Assembly (NCBI GenBank): GCA_016195085.1
Contig: JACQAG010000042.1
Span: forward strand, 62,001-126,000
Reading direction: 5' to 3'
Source of the DNA: Pseudomonadota bacterium
Lineage (GTDB): Bacteria > Pseudomonadota > Alphaproteobacteria > SHVZ01
DNA length: 64,000 nucleotides
The notes beneath the pieces are model-generated. The model had not been told where the DNA came from, made no database searches, and saw only the letters and a program-made list of their open reading frames with translations. How positions within the stretch are numbered: the first letter of the stretch is position 1; each line of letters starts with the position of its first letter. The translations under genes and the position numbers were made by a program. Below are positions 1 through 8,530 of the stretch, in pieces.

Positions 1-288
1 CTCGAGCAAGGTGAGACCAGCGATCGCCGGCGCATCCCGGTTTTCGCGCTCGGGATGGGTCTAAGCTCATTTCTGGCGATTTCTTATGTCTTGTGCGTGC
101 TCGGCTATCTATTGTTCCCGGGCCTACCCATCGAGCACTCAGCGCTCGCCATCTTCCTTCCCGGCTTTGCGCTCCTGAGTTTGCAGAGCTTCTTGCTCGG
201 CCTCATCGAAAGCTTCGCTTGGGGCTGGTACGTCGCCCTCGTGTTCGCCCCCATCTACAACTACTTCGCGGCGCGAGCCGCACGATAA
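1..288 (+). CDS. Small integral membrane protein, DUF5676-like, 5' end outside window
   Basis: The frame is open from the first base and no convincing start precedes an internal ATG at 55, so the true start is probably upstream of the window. Two hydrophobic stretches are visible, one ending in YLLFPG and one holding the segment SFLLGLIESFAWGWYVALVF, followed by a short polar tail. The pattern FLLGLIES-x-WGWYVAL resembles the small DUF5676 membrane proteins of alphaproteobacteria; this is recognition from memory, not a search. The neighbouring gene is a copper-type oxidase on the other strand, which fits a metal or envelope context but proves nothing. Confidence 0.55.
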   Translation, partial: LEQGETSDRRRIPVFALGMGLSSFLAISYVLCVLGYLLFPGLPIEHSALAIFLPGFALLSLQSFLLGLIESFAWGWYVALVFAPIYNYFAARAAR

Positions 289-333
289 CTCGGACCGCGC
301 TGAGCAGCGCAGCTGGGCGGTGTGGCACCCGTC

Positions 334-2265
334 TCAGCTCTCGACCTCGATCACCATGGTGAGCCCGCCGCCGCCCTGCTCCTCGACGTTGTAGTTCGTG
401 GTGTGATGGGGGATGTGGCAGTGGATCAGCCACTTGCCCGGCAGGCGCGCCTTCCAGATGACGTCGTAGCGCTGGCCGGGCCCGACATTGACCGTGTCGG
501 CCAGATAGCGGGCGGCCGGCTTTAGGATCTCGCCGTCGCGCGCCACCACCTCGAACGGCCCGCCATGCACATGCATGGGGTGGATGAAGTTGTTGTTGGT
601 GCCGATGAAGCGCAGCTTCACGGTCTGACCGATTTTCATTTTGATCGTGTCGGTCGCCGGGTAGGCCTTGCCGTTGATGGTGAAGTAGTTGGGCAGGCCC
701 CCCTCCATCAGCATCGCCGGATAGGTGAGCCAGTCGCGCTTCAGCCATTCCTGGATCTGAACGGTGTATTCGAGATCGGCCTTGGGCTCGCCGCCGTCCT
801 TGGCGGCGACGATGAGCGCGCCGTAGAGGCCGAAGGCCTGCTGCCGATCGGAATGGTCGTGGGTGTGGTAGAAATAGGTGCCGGACTGGCGCACGGTGAA
901 TTCGTAGGTGAAGCTGCCGCCCGGCGGCACCGGCTTCTGGGTGATCTTGGCGGGGCCGTCCATCCCGTTCGGGATGATCAGCCCGTGCCAATGCACCGTG
1001 GTCGATTCCGGCAGGTTGTTGCGGAGATTGATCCTGACGCGGTCGCCTTGGACCACCTGCAGGCGCGGCCCCGGGATCTGGTGATTGAAGGCGTAGGCAT
1101 CGACGGTGACGCCGGGCAGGATGTTCCAGCGGATCACCGCGGCCTCGAGGTCGAAGACCTTCACCCCGCTCTCGAGCCGCGGCGGCAGGATCTGGTCGCC
1201 CTGCGCGTCGGCCGGGGCCTGGTAGGAAACCAGGCGCGGGTGAATGGCGCTCATGTCACGCATGGCGCCCGCGGGCGTATCGAAGCCCATGACCATGCCC
1301 GACGGCATGATCGCGCCGCCAACATCGCTGAGGTTCAATGACAGGTTCACATAGAATCCCGGCACGATCAGCCCGGCCAGCAGCATGAGCGTGGTAACCC
1401 CGGCGACGGCAGCGATCTGCGGCAACGTCGCATCGCTCCCCATGTGATGGCCGGAACCGGGCATGGCCATGGCCATTTGCTTACGGCCGGGATTGTGCCC
1501 CTGGTGCTGAGCGGCGGCTGCCCGTTTTGGGGCGGCCTTATGGCCTCGGTGCCGAGCGGGCTTGGGCGCGGCTGCGGTCAAATCGAACGGCGAGCCGGGC
1601 GCCCGCTCGGTCATGAGCCCGTGCTTCAGCCCGCGCTTCACCATCCAGACATTGACCGGGAAAGCGGTGGCGAAGCCGATGGCGACGCCGAACGACATGA
1701 CGCCCCAGAACACGAGCTCGGTCGGATCCATGGCGCGCATATCGCGGCCCATCATCAGGAGGCTCATGATCGGCGCCATTCCGGCCATCATGGCATTCAT
1801 GCTGATGAGCTCCGGCAGGAAGGTCCGGCGCACATTCTCCCAATAAGAGCCGCCCATCATCTCCTTCATGAACAAGGACTGGAAGATGAAGATGCCGAAG
1901 GCGAAGCCGGCGAGGTATTCGACGATGAGGTCGAGCCACATGGGGAGGCCGAGTGCGGCGGTGACGACCGCGGCCAAGATGATGCCGGTGGCATCGCCGG
2001 CGACACAGTGGATGGTGCTGCCGACCCCCTGCTTCCACAGCGGTTGGGTGAACGCCTCGTGCTCGCCCGGCCGCGGCTCCTTGTCGGCCAGCACGTAGAT
2101 GAGCAATCCGAGCGGACCCATATAGAGAGTCACCAGGATGAAGCCCCACTTCATCACCACCGGCTCGGGGTTGTTGCGGTACTGGTCGTAGGCGACGTAG
2201 CCGGTCGATAGCGCGGCCAGAGCGAACCAAACGACGAGCAGGTAGTCGATCGGCTGGATCAGCAT
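334..2265 (-). CDS. DUF4396 membrane domain fused to a multicopper oxidase
   Basis: The 643-residue protein has two parts. Residues 1 to about 220 carry several membrane helices of the DUF4396 type (for example MKWGFILVTLYMGPLGLLIY). A Lys/His/Met-rich linker and one more helix follow. Residues from about 350 form a cupredoxin-type multicopper oxidase with copper-ligand motifs in order: HWHGL, HTHDHS, HPMHVHGG and HCHIPHH. The oxidase domain would face the periplasm and oxidise Cu(I), another metal or a phenolic substrate; the substrate cannot be told. After the final HCHxxxH motif, the usual place of the type 1 axial Met holds a polar residue. A ribosome site AGAGGCAGG precedes the ATG. Confidence 0.85.
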   Translation of the reverse strand: MLIQPIDYLLVVWFALAALSTGYVAYDQYRNNPEPVVMKWGFILVTLYMGPLGLLIYVLADKEPRPGEHEAFTQPLWKQGVGSTIHCVAGDATGIILAAVVTAALGLPMWLDLIVEYLAGFAFGIFIFQSLFMKEMMGGSYWENVRRTFLPELISMNAMMAGMAPIMSLLMMGRDMRAMDPTELVFWGVMSFGVAIGFATAFPVNVWMVKRGLKHGLMTERAPGSPFDLTAAAPKPARHRGHKAAPKRAAAAQHQGHNPGRKQMAMAMPGSGHHMGSDATLPQIAAVAGVTTLMLLAGLIVPGFYVNLSLNLSDVGGAIMPSGMVMGFDTPAGAMRDMSAIHPRLVSYQAPADAQGDQILPPRLESGVKVFDLEAAVIRWNILPGVTVDAYAFNHQIPGPRLQVVQGDRVRINLRNNLPESTTVHWHGLIIPNGMDGPAKITQKPVPPGGSFTYEFTVRQSGTYFYHTHDHSDRQQAFGLYGALIVAAKDGGEPKADLEYTVQIQEWLKRDWLTYPAMLMEGGLPNYFTINGKAYPATDTIKMKIGQTVKLRFIGTNNNFIHPMHVHGGPFEVVARDGEILKPAARYLADTVNVGPGQRYDVIWKARLPGKWLIHCHIPHHTTNYNVEEQGGGGLTMVIEVES

Positions 2266-2373
2266 GGCGGGGGCCTGCCTCTGTGGTGATCGATGCGGGA
2301 AAGCGGGGGCGATTGGCTCAGTGGGATCGAGGTCGCGCGCGGGCGGCGTTGACTGGGGCGTGCGTCCTTCGGG

Positions 2374-3204
2374 CTATTTCAGCTCAGACTTGGCCGAGCC
2401 CGCCATCAACAGCGCGGTGTGGCGCTTGATGACTGCTGCGTGCGCGGCTTGGGTTTCCGGCCCGCACTCGTCCCTCGGCGTCGGTTCCGGCTCGAAATGC
2501 CCGTAGCGATCGATCCCGCGCACCAGCGAGGCGGAATCCCTTCCGGCAATCTGGCGGATGGAAGGTGGGATGTAGCGGATGGCGAAGCCGATGCGCCGGT
2601 CCGCCGACCGGTTGGGCGAGGAGCCGTGGACGATGCGGATGTGGTGCAGCGACATCTCGCCCGGCTGCAGCAAGAGATCGACGGCTTCGCGCTCATCCAC
2701 CTCGACCTGCACTTCCTGGCCGCGGGTCAAGAGGTTCAAGGGATCGTGGCGATCCCGGTGCGGCAGCTGGTCCTGCTTATGGCTGCCGGGAATGACCCGC
2801 ATCGCCCCGCTCTCGACCGTGCTCGGCGTGAAGGCGATCCAGGCGGTGGCGACGTCGGTCGCGGATAAGCCCCAATAGGTCGAATCCTGGTGCCATGAGA
2901 CGAAATCCTCGGTCATCGCCTCCTTGGTGAAGAAGTTGGTGGTCCATACCAGGATGTCGCCGCCGAGCACGTCCTCGACCGCGTCCAGGATGCGGGGATG
3001 GCGAACGAGCTCGGCCAGCCAGGGAAACAGCAGATGCGCTTTGTGCCGGTGGGCGCCCTTGAGCGGCCCGCCCTCTCGGCGCTCGAAGGCCTCGAGCCGC
3101 CGCCGGAGCCCAATCGCTTCCTCGGGCGGCATCACCGGGATCGGCGCCAGATAGCCGGTCTCGTGGTAGCGCCGAACCTCAGCCTCGGACAATAAGCGGG
3201 TCAT
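2374..3204 (-). CDS. Phytanoyl-CoA dioxygenase (PhyH) family oxygenase
   Basis: A non-haem Fe(II)/2-oxoglutarate-dependent oxygenase of the PhyH family, 276 residues. The HxD iron ligands appear in WHQDSTYWGL. The distal His lies in IRIVHGSSPNRS and is followed by the Arg of RRIGFAIRYIP that usually binds 2-oxoglutarate. I chose the start MTRLLSEAEV because GGGAGGT sits six bases ahead; an in-frame start ten codons upstream has no such site. The substrate is unknown. It follows a shikimate dehydrogenase on the same strand with about 55 bases between, so the two may be cotranscribed. Confidence 0.85.
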   Translation of the reverse strand: MTRLLSEAEVRRYHETGYLAPIPVMPPEEAIGLRRRLEAFERREGGPLKGAHRHKAHLLFPWLAELVRHPRILDAVEDVLGGDILVWTTNFFTKEAMTEDFVSWHQDSTYWGLSATDVATAWIAFTPSTVESGAMRVIPGSHKQDQLPHRDRHDPLNLLTRGQEVQVEVDEREAVDLLLQPGEMSLHHIRIVHGSSPNRSADRRIGFAIRYIPPSIRQIAGRDSASLVRGIDRYGHFEPEPTPRDECGPETQAAHAAVIKRHTALLMAGSAKSELK

Positions 3205-3259
3205 TGCGAGACCTCCCGATGTCCCGTCGATCATACCTCGGGCAAACGCCGCCGCCCGC

Positions 3260-4102
3260 TCAGATCGTCGCCTCGATCATTGCCCTGAGCTCCGCCGTCA
3301 CCTCGGGCATCACCCCGAACCAGGCATGGAAGGCCGGCCGCGCCTGGTTGAGCAGCATGCCAAGCCCGTTCACCGTCTTGTTGCCGCGCTTGCGCGCCGC
3401 CTCCAAGAGCGGCGTTTCCTTCGGGATATAGACGATGTCGGAGACCAATGCGGTTCGCGGCAGCCGGTCGAGCGTGAGCTCGAGTGCCGGCTGGCCCGCC
3501 ATGCCTTGGCTGGTGGTGTTGACCAGCATCGCCACGCCGTCGAGGGCATCGGCGCGGTCCGCCCAGGCATAGGCCCGGATCGGCTGGCCCAGCTCCGCCT
3601 CGAGCGTCTTCGCGCGCTCGAAGGTGCGGTTGATGACGCGGATCTCCTTGGCGCCGCGCTCGGCCAAGCCGACCAGAACCGCCCGGGCGCCGCCGCCGGC
3701 GCCGATGACGACGATCGGGCCGGCGTCGGCGCGCCAATTCGGATCGGCATCGAGGATGCTGTGGATATAGCCGAAGCCGTCATTGTTGCGGCCGTCGAGG
3801 GATCCGTCCGCCTCAACCACCACGCAGTTGATTGCGCCGATGCGCTTGGCCGCCGGATCCACCCGGTCGACGATGGCGAAGGCCGCCTCCTTGTGCGGGA
3901 TGGTGAGGTTGCAGCCGGAGAAGCCCAGGGCCGGAAGGGCGCGGAGCGCTGCCTCGAGCCCTTCGGCCTTGATCGCCAGCGGCACATAGGTGCCCACCAG
4001 CCCATGCTTGGCCAGCCAGTAGTTGTGCAGCTTGGGCGAGCGCGAATGCATGACCGGCCAGCCCATGACGCCGGCCATCAGAAAACGATCGGGGTGCGCC
4101 AT
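3260..4102 (-). CDS. aroE: Shikimate 5-dehydrogenase, first copy
   Basis: This 280-residue enzyme reduces 3-dehydroshikimate to shikimate with NADPH, or works in reverse in catabolism. Visible motifs are SRSPKLHN (substrate loop), NLTIPHKEAAF with the catalytic Lys, NNDGFGY with the catalytic Asp (most homologues read NTDGxG), the nucleotide loop GAGGGARAV and NTTSQGM. Length is normal for the family. A second, divergent copy lies at 11.7-12.7 kb. A cloverleaf repeat separates this gene from the SDR upstream. Either copy could be the housekeeping enzyme; this one looks closer to classical AroE. Confidence 0.92.
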   Translation of the reverse strand: MAHPDRFLMAGVMGWPVMHSRSPKLHNYWLAKHGLVGTYVPLAIKAEGLEAALRALPALGFSGCNLTIPHKEAAFAIVDRVDPAAKRIGAINCVVVEADGSLDGRNNDGFGYIHSILDADPNWRADAGPIVVIGAGGGARAVLVGLAERGAKEIRVINRTFERAKTLEAELGQPIRAYAWADRADALDGVAMLVNTTSQGMAGQPALELTLDRLPRTALVSDIVYIPKETPLLEAARKRGNKTVNGLGMLLNQARPAFHAWFGVMPEVTAELRAMIEATI

Positions 4103-4148
4103 CGGTTACTTTCTCTTTGCCGCCAATACACGACTAGCGACCGCGGGC

Positions 4149-4232
4149 CCTCACCCTCCCGCGCAAGCGCGGGTCCCTCCCTCTCCCGCATTGCGGGAGA
4201 GGGTGCCGAGCGACAGCGAGGCGGGTGAGGGC
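4149..4232. repeat. Cloverleaf palindromic repeat, copy 1
   Basis: An element of about 84 bases whose ends pair (CCTCACC with GGTGAGG) and which holds two inner hairpins, CCCGCGC-AA-GCGCGGG and CTCTCCCGCA-T-TGCGGGAGAG. A near-identical element lies at 8408-8493. It is non-coding and sits between the SDR and aroE, both on the minus strand. The layout matches REP/BIME-like repeats. Confidence 0.85.
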
Positions 4233-4283
4233 ATCGTGTCCGGGCCAGTCGCTATTGAGACTAGAAGGTTGCTCATAGCCGCA

Positions 4284-5048
4284 TCAATAGGTGGCGCGGC
4301 CGCCGGAGATGTCGAACACCGCACCGGTGGTGAAGCTGCAGTCGGGGCTGGCGACATAGGCGGTCATCGCCGCGATCTCCTGGATCGAGCAGAAGCGCCC
4401 CATGGGAATGCGGGCGAGCGCGCTCTTGATGTGCGCCGCGGTCATCTGGCGAAACAGCTTGGTCTCGGTGATGACCGGCGTGATGCAATTGGCGGTGACT
4501 CCCGTGGTCACGAGCTCGCGGGCGAGCGCCTTGGTGAAGCCGATCACCCCGGCCTTGGCCGCGGAATAGGCGGCGATCCCCGGCATCCCCTCCTTGCCGG
4601 CGATGGAGGCGATGTTGACGATGCGCCCATAACCCTCTTTCAGCATATGCGCTGCGGCCGGACGGCAGCAATGAAAGACCCCGGTCAGGTCGACCGCGAG
4701 CACATCGGCCCAGGCCTCCACCGGGTATTCCCAAGCCGGCGCCACCGGGCCGTTGATCCCGGCATTGTTGATGAGGATGTGCACCTGACCGGCGAGCGCC
4801 ATGGCTTCGGCGAAGGCGCGCTCGACCTCCGCGAGGTCGCTCACATCCACGCACCTTGCCTGAGCCGGCTTGAAGTGCCGCGCCTCTTTGCGGAGCGGTG
4901 TCAGGTCCCGATCCCAGATCACCACCTGGGCGCCGTCCTCATTGAGGCGGAGTGCTATGCCCAGGCCGATGCCGCGGGCGCCGCCGGTCACGATCGCGAC
5001 CTGCCCTGCGAGCGGCTTCGATGTGCGCTTAGGCCGCGGACGCGCCAC
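4284..5048 (-). CDS. Short-chain dehydrogenase/reductase (FabG-like)
   Basis: A classical NAD(P)-dependent SDR of 254 residues. The cofactor loop is TGGARGIGLG, the structural NNAG motif is LINNAGINGP, and the catalytic Ser and YxxxK lie in NIASIAGKEG and AAYSAAKAG. The start is a GTG with GGAGGG five bases ahead. It overlaps the end of livF by 20 bases, so translation is probably coupled. Position in the transporter/dehydratase operon suggests it oxidises a hydroaromatic or a related hydroxy compound; quinate dehydrogenation is possible but not shown. Confidence 0.88.
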   Translation of the reverse strand: MARPRPKRTSKPLAGQVAIVTGGARGIGLGIALRLNEDGAQVVIWDRDLTPLRKEARHFKPAQARCVDVSDLAEVERAFAEAMALAGQVHILINNAGINGPVAPAWEYPVEAWADVLAVDLTGVFHCCRPAAAHMLKEGYGRIVNIASIAGKEGMPGIAAYSAAKAGVIGFTKALARELVTTGVTANCITPVITETKLFRQMTAAHIKSALARIPMGRFCSIQEIAAMTAYVASPDCSFTTGAVFDISGGRATY

Positions 5049-5787
5049 TGGTCCCTCCGAGAAAGAGCTGGCCGACGCGGGGGTCGTTCAGAAGCGCTTC
5101 GGCGCTGGCCGCCATGCGCACGCGGCCAAGCTCCAGCACCAACCCGTCATCGGAGATCTGCAAGGCGCTCCGGGCGTTCTGCTCCACCATCAGGATCGAG
5201 GTGCCGCCGGCACGCAATTCGCTGAGGATCGAAAAGATCCGCTCGACCATGATCGGCGAGAGGCCGATGGAGGGCTCGTCGATCAAGAGCAGCTTCGGCT
5301 GGGTCAGGAGGCCGCGGGCGATCTCGAGCAACTTTTGCTCGCCGCCGCTCAAGGTCGAGGCCTGGCGGTCGGCCTTCGCCGCCAGCACCGGGAAGCGCTG
5401 GATCGAGGCCTCGATGCGGCTGCCGATCTCCGCCGCCGAGGTGAGTGCCACGGCACCGAGCTCGAGATTGTGCCGCACGCTCAAGGTCGGGAAGATGTTG
5501 CGGCCCTGGGGTATGTAGCACATGCCGAGATCGATGAGACGCCGCGGGGTGGCCCCCGTGGTCAGGGTGCCATCGAAGCGGATGCGTCCCTGGCGCGGCG
5601 CCAGGAGGCCGAACACGGTCTTGAATACCGTCGACTTGCCGGCGCCGTTGGGGCCGATGATGGTGGTGATGGCGCCGCGACGGATGCGGAGGCTGAGCCC
5701 GTTCAAGACCGTCATCGCCCCATAGCCGGCGGTGACCTCGTCCAGCTCCAGGATCGGCTGCGGGTCCTCAGTGGCCGAGATAGGCAT
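5029..5787 (-). CDS. livF: ABC transporter ATP-binding protein, LivF type
   Basis: One of two ATPases of a branched-chain amino acid-type (HAAT) importer, 252 residues. Walker A is GPNGAGKST, the signature is LSGGEQKLLEIARGL and Walker B is LLLIDEPSIGLSP. PQGRNIFPTLSVRHNLELG is typical of LivF. It overlaps livG upstream and the SDR downstream by 20 bases each. The symbol gives subunit type; the neighbourhood points to hydroaromatic acids as substrate rather than branched-chain amino acids. Confidence 0.92.
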   Translation of the reverse strand: MPISATEDPQPILELDEVTAGYGAMTVLNGLSLRIRRGAITTIIGPNGAGKSTVFKTVFGLLAPRQGRIRFDGTLTTGATPRRLIDLGMCYIPQGRNIFPTLSVRHNLELGAVALTSAAEIGSRIEASIQRFPVLAAKADRQASTLSGGEQKLLEIARGLLTQPKLLLIDEPSIGLSPIMVERIFSILSELRAGGTSILMVEQNARSALQISDDGLVLELGRVRMAASAEALLNDPRVGQLFLGGTSGASAA

Positions 5788-6511
5788 CGATCACTTCAGC
5801 GTTGCTGCGGATGTCCCGGGGCGTGCCCTCGGCGATGATCCGGCCCTCCGCCAAGACGAGGATGCGGCTGCAGAGGGCCATGACGAAGTCCATGTTGTGC
5901 TCGATCACGATGAAGGTGGCTTTCTGGCTCTCGTTGATCGCCTGCAGCCGGTCGCGGAGATTGCCCAGCATGGTCGGATTGACGCCGCCCGCCGGCTCGT
6001 CGAGCAGTACCAGCCGCGGACCCGCCATGAACGCCATGGCGACATCGAGCAGCTTCTGCTGGCCATAGCTGAGGCGGCCCGCCCGCTCGGCGGCCACGGG
6101 CGTGAGGCGGAAGAACTCGATCATGGTCTCGGCCTCGGGCCTCAAGCCCGCATCGGCGCGTCCCAACAGGCGGGAGAGCATCGAGCCCCGATGCTCCTGG
6201 CCGGCAAGGATCAGATTGTCGCGGACCGAGAGCTCAGGGAAGACCTGCAGGAGCTGGAAGGTGCGGCCGACGCCGAGCCTATTCAGATCGCAGGGTCGCA
6301 TGCCGGTGATCGGCCTGCCGTTGACATGGACCGCCCCCGAGCTCGGCCTCAATTGGCCCAGCACGCAGTTGAACAAGGTCGACTTGCCCGACCCGTTGGG
6401 GCCGATGATGCCGAGGATCTCGCCTTCGCCGAGAGCAAAGGAGACGTCGTCGACGGCGCGAATGCCGCCGAAGGACTTGCAGAGATGGGAGACCTCGAGC
6501 ACCGGGCTCAT
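5768..6511 (-). CDS. livG: ABC transporter ATP-binding protein, LivG type
   Basis: Second ATPase of the HAAT importer, 247 residues. Walker A is GPNGSGKST, the signature region LSYGQQKLLDVAMAFM and Walker B LVLLDEPAGGVNP, followed by the switch His in IVIEHNMDFVM. SYGQQ in place of SGGQQ is common in LivG. The start ATG overlaps the livM stop by four bases, which fixes the start; the frame stays open much further upstream but only over livM in another frame. Confidence 0.92.
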   Translation of the reverse strand: MSPVLEVSHLCKSFGGIRAVDDVSFALGEGEILGIIGPNGSGKSTLFNCVLGQLRPSSGAVHVNGRPITGMRPCDLNRLGVGRTFQLLQVFPELSVRDNLILAGQEHRGSMLSRLLGRADAGLRPEAETMIEFFRLTPVAAERAGRLSYGQQKLLDVAMAFMAGPRLVLLDEPAGGVNPTMLGNLRDRLQAINESQKATFIVIEHNMDFVMALCSRILVLAEGRIIAEGTPRDIRSNAEVIDAYLGH

Positions 6512-7494
6512 CCGCCGGTCTCCCCGGTGCCGAGCGCCACCCCGCGCTGCCGGTGGACGAGGGTGCGGGCGAGCTTCTGCAGGAGGCCGATGATGCCGCT
6601 CGGGCAGAACGCCATCAGCACCATCACCATGATCGCGTAGCAGAGAAGATAGTAGCCCTCGGCGATGCGCAGCCACTCCGGCAGGAGGATCGACACGGCG
6701 GCGCCGATGAACGGCCCCAGGAAGAAGCCGGCGCCGCCGACGATGACCATCAGCAGAAGCGTGAAGGAGAGGCCGAGGCCGAAGGAGTTCGGCTCGATGA
6801 ACTGCACCAAGGGCGCATAGGCGGCACCCGCCAGGGCGCCGACCGAGGAGCCGATGGCAAACGCCATCAGCGTATAGCGCCTGGTATCGACGCCGAGCGA
6901 CAAGGCCCTGATCGGATTCTCGCGCAAGGCCATGAAGGCTCGGCCCCAGGGCGAGCGGACCATCCACCACAAGGCGAGGCTGATCGCGCCGAGGACGAGG
7001 AGGCAGAAGCCGTAGAAGTCGATCGCCTTCGTCGTCGACCAGCCGAAGAAGCTCGGCCGCGGGATGTTGCTGAGGCCGTAGATGCCGTTGGTGAGCCATT
7101 GCTCGTTGCGCAGGAAGAGAAAAACCAGGGTCGAGAAGGCCAGCGTGACGAAGGCGAGGTAGTGATGCTGCACCCGGAGCGCCGGGTAGCCCAAGACCCA
7201 GCCGATGGCGAAGCCGACGCCACCGGCGGCGATGAAGGCCAAGGGATAGGGCCAGCCATTCATGGTCATCAGCGCCGCCGTATAGGCGCCGATGCCGACA
7301 AAGGCGCCTTGCGACAGCGAGATCTGGCCGGCATATCCCAGCGTGAGATTGAGCCCGAGTGCGGCGATCGCCATCACCGCCCACAGGCTCAAGAGATAGA
7401 TGCCGAAGGGCTTGAGGAAGAACGGCAGCACGATCAGAACCGCACCGGCGCCGGCGACCGAGGCAAGGGTGAGCCACCGCGGCAACGGGCTCAT
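6508..7494 (-). CDS. livM: ABC transporter permease, LivM type
   Basis: A membrane permease of 328 residues with about eight to ten hydrophobic segments. The family motif region reads ALGLNLTLGYAGQISLSQGAFVGIGAY, followed later by the coupling-loop stretch ALRENPIRALSLGVD. It overlaps livH and livG by four bases at each end. Acts with LivH to form the inner-membrane channel of the importer. Confidence 0.93.
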   Translation of the reverse strand: MSPLPRWLTLASVAGAGAVLIVLPFFLKPFGIYLLSLWAVMAIAALGLNLTLGYAGQISLSQGAFVGIGAYTAALMTMNGWPYPLAFIAAGGVGFAIGWVLGYPALRVQHHYLAFVTLAFSTLVFLFLRNEQWLTNGIYGLSNIPRPSFFGWSTTKAIDFYGFCLLVLGAISLALWWMVRSPWGRAFMALRENPIRALSLGVDTRRYTLMAFAIGSSVGALAGAAYAPLVQFIEPNSFGLGLSFTLLLMVIVGGAGFFLGPFIGAAVSILLPEWLRIAEGYYLLCYAIMVMVLMAFCPSGIIGLLQKLARTLVHRQRGVALGTGETGG

Positions 7495-8369
7495 ACGGTG
7501 CGTTCCTCGACCACGCCCAGAATGCCCTGGGGCCGAAACAGGATGACGGCGATCAGGATCAAGAGCGGAAAGGCGCCGCGGTATTGCGCGGAGATGTAGG
7601 CCGCCGACAGATTGTCGAGCACGCCCAGGATGACGCCGCCCAGGATGGCGCCCCTGACCTGATTGAAGCCGCCGATGATGGCGGCGATGAAGGCGGCAAG
7701 CCCCAAGGTCTCGCCATTGGTGAACTTGGCGAGATAGATCGGGCTAATGAGGATCGAGGCCAGCGCCACCAGGCCGGCATTGATGAGGAAGGTGTAGAGG
7801 ATCATCCGCTCGACCGGCACGCCGAGGATGCGGGCCACGGTCGGGTTCTGCGCGGTCGCCTGCATGGAGCGGCCGAGGCGCGTATGGTGCAAGAGGAGAT
7901 GCAAGCCCCCGACCGCGAGGATGGCGACGGCCACGATCATCACGCTTTGGCTGGAGATGACCGCATCCAGGATCAGGATGTCCTTGGTCTCGATCAGCGC
8001 CGGAAAGGGCTGCGCCTGGGAGCTGTAGAAGTCCTTGGCGAACTCCTTGAGAAACAGCGAGAGCGCGATGGTGGAGATGACCAGCGGCAACACCCCATGG
8101 CTCACCATCGGATCGACGATGATGCGCTTGAACAGGAATCCGAGAACGGCCACGGAAACGACGAGGCCGACCAGAGAAGCCGCCCAGAACGGCAGGCCGA
8201 TGAACTTGATCGCCGCCAGCGCGAAGAAGGCCGGGATCATCACGAACTCGCCCTGGGCGAAGTTGATGGTCTGCGAGGTCTGCCAGAGCAAGGTGAAGCC
8301 GACAGCGACCAAGGCATAGATCGCCCCGGTCGCCAGACCCGACACGAAAAGCTGGATAAAGGCGGCCAT
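7491..8369 (-). CDS. livH: ABC transporter permease, LivH type
   Basis: The partner permease, 292 residues. The N-terminus LATGAIYALVAVGFTLLWQT and the NFAQGEFVM stretch are diagnostic of LivH. The coupling-loop area reads MQATAQNPTVARILGV. It is the first of the overlapping livH-livM-livG-livF group and is separated from the binding-protein gene upstream by about 160 bases holding a cloverleaf repeat. Confidence 0.93.
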   Translation of the reverse strand: MAAFIQLFVSGLATGAIYALVAVGFTLLWQTSQTINFAQGEFVMIPAFFALAAIKFIGLPFWAASLVGLVVSVAVLGFLFKRIIVDPMVSHGVLPLVISTIALSLFLKEFAKDFYSSQAQPFPALIETKDILILDAVISSQSVMIVAVAILAVGGLHLLLHHTRLGRSMQATAQNPTVARILGVPVERMILYTFLINAGLVALASILISPIYLAKFTNGETLGLAAFIAAIIGGFNQVRGAILGGVILGVLDNLSAAYISAQYRGAFPLLILIAVILFRPQGILGVVEERTV

Positions 8370-8407
8370 GGCCCGCGGCCCGGAGTTACAAGCTCACAGC
8401 ACGCAGA

Positions 8408-8493
8408 CCCTCACCCACCCGCGCTATCGCGCGGGTCCCCCCTCTCCCGCATTGCGGGAGAGGGTGCCGAGCGCTGGCGAGGCGGGTGAGGGT
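8408..8493. repeat. Cloverleaf palindromic repeat, copy 2
   Basis: Same element as at 4149-4232: paired ends CCCTCACC/GGTGAGGG around hairpins CCCGCGC-TATC-GCGCGGG and CTCTCCCGCA-T-TGCGGGAGAG. Apart from a few bases in the first loop and the tail it matches copy 1. It separates the binding-protein gene from livH, where such a structure could stabilise the upstream mRNA (inference). Confidence 0.85.
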
Positions 8494-8530
8494 CAGTGCT
8501 ATTGGGCCTGTGCCTTGAATCCCATCCCCA

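Noticed and set aside
5768-7477. A 569-residue fusion protein containing LivG
   Set aside because: Only the last 247 residues are LivG. The part before is livM DNA in a wrong frame; the LivG ATG overlaps the livM stop in the usual way.
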